This document shows positions 1-5,255 of a stretch of 7,376 nt of DNA, piece after piece. The stretch lies in assembly GCA_001443495.1 (NCBI GenBank), contig LDXR01000035.1:1-7376 (forward strand), read 5' to 3'. How positions within the stretch are numbered: the stretch's first letter is position 1; each line of letters opens with the position of its first letter. The notes beneath the pieces were generated by a model. That model searched no databases and was not told the DNA's origin. It saw only the letters and a list, made by a program, of their open reading frames with translations. The translations under genes and the position numbers were made by a program. This DNA comes from a candidate division NC10 bacterium CSP1-5 (lineage in GTDB: Bacteria > Methylomirabilota > Methylomirabilia > Methylomirabilales > CSP1-5).

Positions 1-483
1 AACGCTGATTAGCAGCAGGCCATAACCGTAAGCGGAAATAGCCAGAACTGCCGGGGTGAACTCATACAGTAATTCAGGGAATGGCCAGCGTGGTTCCAAC
101 CAAGCCACAGGCCGGATGAGCTGGTGCCATTGATCCGTAAAAATCACCCCCATCGAGATGAGCGGCGCGATGGAGAGCAGAACCCACGTCCGCCGGGGAT
201 GCTTGAGGCGGCCCGTGTACTCAGCGGCGAAGACAGCGTATCCCGTCAGCAGGAGAAACCCGGCCCCGAACTGGAAGTCGTCCCAAAAAATCTTGGCTTC
301 TATCGTCGGACTGAGCAACTCCAGGATAAAGCCCAGTGTCCACGAGGCTTGCGCCAGCGCGATGATCGTATACGTGGTCGCCCCGGTCACGCCCCGGCGC
401 CGCCACGTGTAGAGGCCGAGGCTGATGGCAACGGCCAGAGAAATCAAATACGGGGATAGAAAGATCAGCTTTTGCCAATCCAT
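1..483 (-). CDS. Sensor protein with N-terminal 7TM domain (HisKA_7TM type), 3' part beyond window
   Basis: The frame is open from ATG at 483 to the window edge without a stop, giving 161 residues of a longer protein. An AGGAG at 493-497 sits 9 nt before the ATG and supports this start. The segment is very hydrophobic, with five likely membrane helices at about residues 5-26, 37-57, 66-88, 99-116 and 140-161. The stretch around residues 62-91, with EAKIFWDDFQFG followed by AAEYTGR, is typical of the N-terminal seven-helix sensor domain found in many Chloroflexota and archaeal histidine kinases (HisKA_7TM). By family knowledge such proteins continue into PAS or GAF, HisKA and HATPase domains, or sometimes a diguanylate cyclase, in the cytoplasm. 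None of that is visible here, so the kinase output is inferred. It starts 89 bp after the hybrid kinase gene on the same strand with no terminator between, so co-transcription is likely. The ligand is unknown. Confidence 0.8.
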   Translation of the reverse strand, partial: MDWQKLIFLSPYLISLAVAISLGLYTWRRRGVTGATTYTIIALAQASWTLGFILELLSPTIEAKIFWDDFQFGAGFLLLTGYAVFAAEYTGRLKHPRRTWVLLSIAPLISMGVIFTDQWHQLIRPVAWLEPRWPFPELLYEFTPAVLAISAYGYGLLLISV

Positions 484-572
484 CTGTTTCTGCTCCTGAC
501 TTGTGCGGCAGCGTGAGGCGAACTGGCGCGTGCTTATTGGCCTCTGCCCAAGCGCGTCGTCTGCGCCTGGCG
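484..572 (-). other. Intergenic spacer between the two sensor genes, no terminator seen
   Basis: This 89-bp gap between the TAG stop of the hybrid kinase and the 7TM sensor start contains no stable hairpin followed by a T-run on the minus strand and no convincing promoter. It holds only the ribosome binding site of the downstream gene. This supports read-through and a two-gene operon. Confidence 0.5.
493..497 (-). promoter_or_regulatory. Ribosome binding site of the 7TM sensor gene
   Basis: AGGAG on the minus strand lies 9 nt upstream of the ATG at 483. It fixes the start of the partial 7TM sensor gene. Confidence 0.7.
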
Positions 573-2792
573 CTATGGCTTAATCTGTTCCCGGATTTTT
601 TGAATCAGCAACTCCAGATTGACCGGCTTGGTCAGGTAGTCGTCAGCCCCGGCCGCCAGACAGCGCTCGCGGTCGCCCGGCATCGCCAGCGCGGTGAGCG
701 CGATGATGGGGATGTTGACCAGCGTCGGTTCCTGCCGGATGCGGCGTGTGGCTTCCAACCCGTCCATGCCCGGCATTTGGATGTCCATCAAGATCAACTG
801 CGGTTTCTCGTCGCGCGCTTGCTGCACCGCTTCGCTGCCATTCCGCGCCACCAGCAGGGAATAGCCGCTGGCCTTCAGGTAGTCGCTCAGCACTTGAATA
901 TTGACCTCGTTGTCCTCCGCCAGCAGGAGGCGCGGACACGACGGCGGAGGCGCCACGACCAGCACGGGGTGGGCGTTGGGGGCCTCGGCTTGCGCCGCCC
1001 GCCCCCGGTCTTCCAGCACCGATGTGTCCCAGGGCAGGACGATGGTGAAGCGGCTGCCTGCGCCCAGCGCGCTCTCGACGTTCACGCTGCCGCCGTGCAT
1101 CTCGGCCATGCGGCGCACGAGCGCCAACCCGAGGCCCGTGCCGACATATTGCCGGGCGAGACTGCTGTCGAGCTGGGCGAAGACCCGGAAAAGGCGCGTG
1201 ATGTTCTCAGGCGCGACGCCGATGCCCTTGTCCCACACCGTGAAGCGCACGACGTGTTGCGCGCTATCGCCCGCGATTTCCAGCCCCAACTCGCCGCCTT
1301 CGGGCGTGAACTTGGCGGCGTTGCTAAGCAGGTTGACGAGCATCTGCTTGAGCCGCCGGCCGTCCGCCCGCAGGCGCAGGTCCAGCGGTTGCAGGCTGTA
1401 GCCGACGTTCTGGCGCCTGGCCACCGCCATTTGCTTGACCAGCCGCAGGCTGGCCTGAGCGATTTCGTCCGCCAACACCAGTCCCAGTTCCAGCTCCATC
1501 TTTCCGGCTTCAATCTTGGAGAGGTCGAGGATGTCGTTGATGAGTTCGAGCAGGTGCTTGCCGCTGTCTTCAATCGAACGGACCGCTTTGAGTTGCTTTT
1601 CGGTGAGCGCGCCGTAGACATTCTGCTTTTGCAAGCTCTGGGCGAAGGCGAGGATGCCGGTGAGCGGCGTGCGCAGTTCGTGGCTCATGCTGGCGAGAAA
1701 TTCGTCCTTGAGCCGCGCGGCTTTGGCGAGCGCCTCATTCGCCACGCGCAATTCTTCGGTGCGGTCGGCCACGCGCTGTTCCAACTCGACATTGATCTGG
1801 CGGATTTTTTCCTGCGCCTCTTTCTGGGCGGTAATATTGGTCAGGATGACCGTCAGGCTGGTGACGGCATCCCCCTGTTTGACCGGCCCGATACGGACCG
1901 AATTCCAGGTCATTTGGCCTGTAGGCGCGATGGTCTGGAGTTCAATGGCCTGGGGTTCGCCGCTGCTGAATGCTTTCTCGATCACTTCAAAGGCGTGGTC
2001 AAGTTGTTCGGGATGCAGCACATCGCGTATATTCTTGCCGAGATACAGTTCCGGATATTGGTTGATGAAGAGAATATCGCCCGGGCGGTTGACTTCCACA
2101 ATAAAGTCGGGGGTGTTCTCCACCAGCGCACGCAGGCGGGCTTCGCTTTCCTGCAACTCTTCGTTGATCCGTTTCAGGTCTTGCTGGCGGATATTCTCCA
2201 GGGTGTTGCCGTGCCACATGAACGTCAATATCAGTCCCGTGGCGATGGTCAGGAAATACCACAGGTTGCGCATGTTCCAGTAAACCAAATTCTCAGGAGT
2301 ATGATCTTGCTGGGCAATGAGCAGGTACAGCACCGTCAGCAGCGCGAACGCTGCGCTGGTTGTCCAGCGCATAGAGAAGAAAAGCGCCGTGAGAACGACG
2401 GGGATTAACATGAAGGCCAGGAAGATCGGCGACTCGCCGGAGAAGAACGGGATGTAGATGAAAATCCCCGTGATGGGCAGGATCAGCCCGATGGCCGCGA
2501 TGCGGGTGTACCCTGCCTTGTTGAGGGCGTACATGACGGCGCAAACACCCAGAAGCCCGATCGCCCCCCCGACGGTGGGCTCGGTGATGTCATCCGGGTC
2601 GGCGTGCAGGACCAGCGCGATAATCATGCTGTCCAATACCATCAGCACGAGCAGGATGGCGGAAAGTAGCCGGGCGCGTTGAATACTTTCCCGGTTGGTG
2701 ACGCGCGAGTGCGGGCTGAGCAACCAGTCAGAGACGATATCAACAATATGCTTCATGAGGTTTTCTAGGTAATAGGATGGCCGCTTCATCAT
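573..2792 (-). CDS. Membrane-bound hybrid sensor histidine kinase (6TM-PAS-HisKA-HATPase-REC)
   Basis: This 739-residue protein should sense a signal at the membrane, phosphorylate its own histidine and pass the phosphate to its fused receiver. About six membrane helices lie at residues 42-63, 74-92, 96-117, 121-141, 144-161 and 176-194. A PAS domain follows (about 218-331), then a coiled-coil linker (about 328-360). The HisKA H-box is SHELRTP with phosphoacceptor His371. The ATPase has the N-box around N487-N491, the G1 box DKGIG at 521-525, an F-box at F535/F538 and the G2 box GTGLGL at 551-556. A variable linker (about 588-618) leads to the receiver, which has acidic D627, phosphoacceptor D670, T700 and K722. 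All catalytic residues are present. The start is uncertain: ATGs at 2792 and 2789 have only a weak GTGGG upstream, and Met13 at 2756 is an alternative. There is no HPt or DNA-binding output, so the phosphorelay partner must be elsewhere. The specific signal cannot be read from the sequence. Confidence 0.93.
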   Translation of the reverse strand: MMKRPSYYLENLMKHIVDIVSDWLLSPHSRVTNRESIQRARLLSAILLVLMVLDSMIIALVLHADPDDITEPTVGGAIGLLGVCAVMYALNKAGYTRIAAIGLILPITGIFIYIPFFSGESPIFLAFMLIPVVLTALFFSMRWTTSAAFALLTVLYLLIAQQDHTPENLVYWNMRNLWYFLTIATGLILTFMWHGNTLENIRQQDLKRINEELQESEARLRALVENTPDFIVEVNRPGDILFINQYPELYLGKNIRDVLHPEQLDHAFEVIEKAFSSGEPQAIELQTIAPTGQMTWNSVRIGPVKQGDAVTSLTVILTNITAQKEAQEKIRQINVELEQRVADRTEELRVANEALAKAARLKDEFLASMSHELRTPLTGILAFAQSLQKQNVYGALTEKQLKAVRSIEDSGKHLLELINDILDLSKIEAGKMELELGLVLADEIAQASLRLVKQMAVARRQNVGYSLQPLDLRLRADGRRLKQMLVNLLSNAAKFTPEGGELGLEIAGDSAQHVVRFTVWDKGIGVAPENITRLFRVFAQLDSSLARQYVGTGLGLALVRRMAEMHGGSVNVESALGAGSRFTIVLPWDTSVLEDRGRAAQAEAPNAHPVLVVAPPPSCPRLLLAEDNEVNIQVLSDYLKASGYSLLVARNGSEAVQQARDEKPQLILMDIQMPGMDGLEATRRIRQEPTLVNIPIIALTALAMPGDRERCLAAGADDYLTKPVNLELLIQKIREQIKP

Positions 2793-2862
2793 ATACCCAC
2801 TGCGGGCGCGCGTCTAATCTTCAATTTTTACCTGCCTCTAACCGGCGCAAGTTTCCTCTCCT

Positions 2863-2889
2863 CCGGGTTTGGCGAGAAACCGGCTCGCC
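2863..2889. repeat. Overlapping inverted repeats resembling the AGAAACC/GGTTTCT palindrome
   Basis: CCGGGTTT (2863-2870) pairs with AAACCGG (2877-2883) with one bulged G. The intervening GGCGAG (2871-2876) pairs instead with CTCGCC (2884-2889), so the two hairpins exclude each other. The GGGTTT and GAAACCGG halves resemble the palindromes at 5154-5186, which suggests a degenerate member of the same interspersed family. This link rests on similarity seen by eye. Confidence 0.35.
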
Positions 2890-2904
2890 CCTGCCCGCGG
2901 AGCG

Positions 2905-2937
2905 GAACCTGCCTTCCATATCACCGCCGACAGGTTC
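2905..2937. repeat. 7-bp inverted repeat GAACCTG-N19-CAGGTTC
   Basis: Perfect 7-bp arms (2905-2911 and 2931-2937) are separated by 19 bp, between the LVIVD-gene terminator and the kinase gene. It could be an operator-like dyad for the kinase promoter or a remnant structure. Nothing decides its role. Confidence 0.3.
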
Positions 2938-2939
2938 GT

Positions 2940-2978
2940 AAAACAGTGAGGCCAGCAGGATAACCCGCTGGCCTCGCT
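2940..2978 (-). terminator. Rho-independent terminator of the LVIVD-repeat gene
   Basis: On the minus strand, AGCGAGGCCAGC and GCTGGCCTCACT form a 12-bp stem (2967-2978 with 2945-2956, one G-U wobble) around a 10-nt loop, followed by GTTTTA (2944-2939). It lies about 64 nt after the TAA at 3042-3044 in the right orientation to end that transcript before the kinase gene. This is a textbook intrinsic terminator apart from a short U-tract. Confidence 0.8.
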
Positions 2979-3041
2979 TACTACGCGCGTTGGGATGGAT
3001 CGGAAATGCCTTTAGGCCTGAGTCATCTCACGATTTTCATT

Positions 3042-4940
3042 TTACGGCCCGGTGTATTTGAAGATCCACAGCCCGCTGTCCCGATCGCTGGCCAGGATGA
3101 TCGTGCTGCCGTCCCGGGGATCCACGTGTGGATCAATGCCCCAGAAGTTATTCCCGTTCGCGTCTATGTAGTGGCCAACCTCCTCGATGCCGTCGCGGCC
3201 GAACCTCGCCACGCGGAACCCGCCGGCGTACCAGGAGAAGTAGGCGAGGTTCTGGGTGTCGTCGGTCTCCACCTCGTGAACACTCAGATCGCCGAATCCG
3301 ATCGCGAAGGGTCGGGCAAACGTCTCCGGTATCGTGAAGGTGTCCACTTCGCGAAGCGTCTCTGCGTCGAAGAGGTGGGCGTATCCCAACCCGTCAAACT
3401 GCGCCGTGATGCTCAGGTCCGATCCGGCCGTGCCGACCGCTGGCAGAGCCGGATTCGAGCCGCCGGGGCAGTTGGCCGGGTCGTAGCCCGCGATGCCCAG
3501 GATCTTGAACCCGGTCGAGCGGGCCACGAACAGGAATGGGATGTCACCGGCAACGAGCATGGATACCAGCGCTTCGCAAGGTGGGTCGCCTGTCTCACTG
3601 TTGAAGACGATCCCGCCCACATATCCGGCGGCCGAGACGTTGCCGGCTTTCTCCGTGAACGTGCAGACGCCGCGCTCCACAATGGCGATGGCATCGGGCG
3701 ACGGCGCCGGCGGCACCGGAACCGCGCCGGGGCCGTGGGCGTTGCATGCCCGCCCGACAAACACGGTGGGGCCTACCAGAGAGATCTCGTCGGTGATCTG
3801 CGGGACGTTGCTCCCCTGCGTCGCGTTGAACGTCTCGCGTCGGAACGGGCCAGATGTGATCTCTGTGGACACGCGGAACGCGTCGAAGTCCTCGTCGGTT
3901 CCGATGAAGAACTTCCCGTCCGCGCTCCACCACGCCTGATGCGCATTGCCTTCAGCCGGGCGGAACCCCGTGACTGGGTCTACGGGGAAGTAGTCGGTGT
4001 CGTCGAGGAATATCGGATTGGTCGGGTCGGTGACGTCGAGGATGACCCAACCCACATCCCAGTAGGACAGGAGCGCCAGCCATTGCGCGCCAAACTGCCG
4101 CACTTGCAGGTCGTGGAAGAAAGAGGCGGCGAACGCACCCGTCCCACCGGACTGCGCATTCTGGGCAGCCCCCCAGTCCGGCAGCCCGGTTTCCTTGAGG
4201 AGCACGGGGTTGCGTGGGTCTGTGATCTCCATGATGTCAACGTCGAGGGCTTCCTCGTCGTCAACAAGGATCACGTAGGCCCGGTCCCCCGCGCTCCAGG
4301 CGAAGGCGCTGTGGACCTGGTTGGCGACGGCGCTGGTCACCCCGTCATCGGTGAAGTCCCCCACTCCCTCCGCAAGGATCACCGGCCTTTGGGGGTTCGT
4401 AACGTCCACGAGGGAGATGCCTCCGACGCCGTGCGTCTCATTACAGATCTCATTGTTGTGCACGAGGAGGTCCCCATTGAAGGAGGGCGTATCAACGTGC
4501 AGCACCTGCACGCCCTCCCCGACGTAGGAGCCAACGGCGGCGCGGATGAACCCAACCTCGTTCGGCCGGCTGGGGTCGGAGATGTCAATGACATAGACCC
4601 CGCCGTTCGTGCAGTCGCCGTCGTCGAAGGCCCCCAAGTAAGCAAAGTTGCCGAAGCCCGCCACGTCGGAGATGCGTCCGGGTTCGGCGTCGTGGACCCT
4701 GACCTTCCCGACGAGCTCGACGTTCTGCGATGAGCCGGGCAGGTGTCCTCCCACGCCGCCGTGCTGCTGCCGACGCAACGTTTCTATCTCGCGTGGGGTA
4801 TCGGCAACGTCGTCGTCGAGGATGTGGTTACCCTGCGTCCCGCCCTGGGTGTCGGCGAAGGCTAGGGGAACTACCAACAACGAAATGGATAGAAACGCTG
4901 GCCCTGCCACGCGAAGGACAGACTTGACTTTTGTGCGCAT
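3042..4940 (-). CDS. Secreted LVIVD-repeat (beta-propeller-like) protein with PA domain
   Basis: This is a 632-residue exported protein of unknown biochemical role. The start at 4940 is chosen over the upstream ATG at 4994 because AGGAGG lies 7 nt before it and it begins a clean signal peptide: basic residues 2-10, a hydrophobic core to about 26, and AFA before D30 as the likely cleavage site. LVIVD-type repeats, with motifs like GGVYVIDISDPSRP, occur near residues 113-132, 173-192, 234-252 and 296-314, and more diverged blades continue to the C-terminal SGLWIFKYTGP. In the family these repeats are thought to build an extracellular beta-propeller. Between the blades, about residues 388-485 look like a protease-associated (PA) domain: IVERGVCTFTEKAGNVSAAG, VGGIVFNSE and IPFLFVARSTG. 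No protease catalytic motif, C-terminal anchor or sorting signal is visible. The PA domain and nearby cysteines (399, 426, 455, 491) suggest ligand or protein binding outside the cell. The gene is monocistronic, with its own leader and terminator. Confidence 0.85.
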   Translation of the reverse strand: MRTKVKSVLRVAGPAFLSISLLVVPLAFADTQGGTQGNHILDDDVADTPREIETLRRQQHGGVGGHLPGSSQNVELVGKVRVHDAEPGRISDVAGFGNFAYLGAFDDGDCTNGGVYVIDISDPSRPNEVGFIRAAVGSYVGEGVQVLHVDTPSFNGDLLVHNNEICNETHGVGGISLVDVTNPQRPVILAEGVGDFTDDGVTSAVANQVHSAFAWSAGDRAYVILVDDEEALDVDIMEITDPRNPVLLKETGLPDWGAAQNAQSGGTGAFAASFFHDLQVRQFGAQWLALLSYWDVGWVILDVTDPTNPIFLDDTDYFPVDPVTGFRPAEGNAHQAWWSADGKFFIGTDEDFDAFRVSTEITSGPFRRETFNATQGSNVPQITDEISLVGPTVFVGRACNAHGPGAVPVPPAPSPDAIAIVERGVCTFTEKAGNVSAAGYVGGIVFNSETGDPPCEALVSMLVAGDIPFLFVARSTGFKILGIAGYDPANCPGGSNPALPAVGTAGSDLSITAQFDGLGYAHLFDAETLREVDTFTIPETFARPFAIGFGDLSVHEVETDDTQNLAYFSWYAGGFRVARFGRDGIEEVGHYIDANGNNFWGIDPHVDPRDGSTIILASDRDSGLWIFKYTGP

Positions 4941-4947
4941 ATTCCTT

Positions 4948-4953
4948 CCTCCT
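4948..4953 (-). promoter_or_regulatory. Ribosome binding site deciding the LVIVD gene start
   Basis: A perfect AGGAGG lies 7 nt upstream of the ATG at 4940. This argues against the longer reading frame that would begin at 4994. Confidence 0.85.
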
Positions 4954-4958
4954 GGTAT

Positions 4959-5006
4959 GGTATTGGTCTGGAGCGCAACCTCAGCCCGGGCCAATACCCG
5001 GTGAGG
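4959..5006 (-). promoter_or_regulatory. Structured leader of the LVIVD gene (hairpin plus loop-complementary sequence)
   Basis: GGTATTGG (4959-4966) and CCAATACC (4991-4998) are perfect 8-bp inverted arms, the nearer arm ending 5 bp before the AGGAGG. CCTCA-GC-CCGGG (4979-4990) pairs with CCCGGTGAGG (4997-5006) as a 10-bp stem with a 2-nt bulge. Its 6-nt loop is the TATTGG (minus strand) that is complementary to the RBS-proximal arm. The RNA could therefore form two exclusive hairpins or a loop-downstream pseudoknot. At the DNA level the dyad could be an operator. It matches no riboswitch class I recognise. Confidence 0.45.
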
Positions 5007-5153
5007 CTCAGCCGTTCATCGAAGATTCTTGCGCCCGATACTACCTCCTTTCGCTGGCGTGCATGGTTGGCGATGAGATGCTGGCCGCAAACCGTGCTCC
5101 CGACGCCCCGCCTCTAACCGTCCTTACTAGATCCTCCTATCACCAGGCGGGCC

Positions 5154-5186
5154 AGAAACCCGGTTTCTTGAAGAAACCAGGTTTCT
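5154..5186. repeat. Two tandem 15-bp palindromes AGAAACCNGGTTTCT
   Basis: AGAAACC-C-GGTTTCT (5154-5168) and AGAAACC-A-GGTTTCT (5172-5186) are perfect 7-bp-arm palindromes separated by TGA. The inner halves, GGTTTCTT and AAGAAACC, are also complementary, so either two small hairpins or one central hairpin can form. I recall similar GAAACC/GGTTTC palindromes as abundant intergenic repeats in filamentous cyanobacteria and Chloroflexota. That link is from memory and was not checked. Confidence 0.7.
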
Positions 5187-5193
5187 CCAACGC

Positions 5194-5197
5194 CTAA
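5194..5197. repeat. Putative target-site duplication CTAA (left)
   Basis: CTAA directly abuts the left inverted end and is repeated at 7339-7342 next to the right end. Four bases can match by chance, so it supports the boundaries rather than proving them. Confidence 0.5.
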
Positions 5198-5255
5198 CGT
5201 AGCTTTTGCGCAACCGGGCCTCACATCGTTCTGTGAGGCTCGAAACTCAAACTTT
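5198..5255 (+). repeat. Left terminal inverted repeat of the IS, with internal hairpin
   Basis: The outer block 5198-5213 (ending CTTTTGCGCAA) and the inner block 5240-5255 (AAACTCAAACTTT region) match the right end. Between them GCCTCACA (5218-5225) and TGTGAGGC (5232-5239) form an 8-bp hairpin with a TCGTTC loop. The TGA stop and last codons of the transposase (5221 onward) lie inside this terminal repeat. Confidence 0.75.

Larger units (their letters stand above)
2793..2939 (-). other. Intergenic region expected to hold the kinase promoter, with small inverted repeats
   Basis: This stretch separates the terminator of the LVIVD gene from the hybrid kinase. An A/T-rich patch at about 2811-2830 is the only obvious promoter-like composition, and I could not find a well-spaced -35/-10 pair. 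It contains overlapping inverted repeats: CCGGGTTT/AAACCGG (2863-2883), GGCGAG/CTCGCC (2871-2889) and GAACCTG/CAGGTTC (2905-2937). No credible small ORF was seen. Confidence 0.4.
4941..5193 (-). other. Leader and promoter region of the LVIVD gene up to the IS target duplication
   Basis: About 250 bp without a supported gene. From the gene outward it holds the RBS, the structured leader, an orphan AAGGAGGT (5043-5050) with no start codon at a useful distance, and the tandem palindromes next to the IS. No clear -35/-10 pair could be picked. The plus-strand frame across it (4931-5197) overlaps the start of the minus-strand gene and ends in repeat-derived residues, so it is not called. Confidence 0.5.

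Noticed and set aside
501-2408. 635-codon plus-strand open frame opposite the hybrid kinase
   Set aside because: It lies antisense to a kinase with intact domains. The translation has no recognisable domain and is typical of the shadow frame produced by high-GC third positions.
3006-4733. 575-codon plus-strand open frame opposite the LVIVD gene
   Set aside because: Antisense shadow of a gene with a signal peptide, RBS, repeats and terminator. The frame would also run through that terminator and has no RBS of its own.
4941-4994. Longer LVIVD protein starting at ATG 4994
   Set aside because: It would place 18 residues in front of a perfect signal peptide and put the coding region over the structured leader. 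The AGGAGG fits only the ATG at 4940.
5010-5050. Possible leader peptide after the orphan AAGGAGGT (5043-5050)
   Set aside because: The next minus-strand ATG is about 23 nt away and encodes only three residues (MNG) before a stop, so it is not a credible gene.
4931-5197. 88-codon plus-strand frame with a hydrophobic start
   Set aside because: It overlaps the signal-peptide end of the LVIVD gene in antisense, and its tail (KPGFLKKPGF) is just the tandem palindrome translated.
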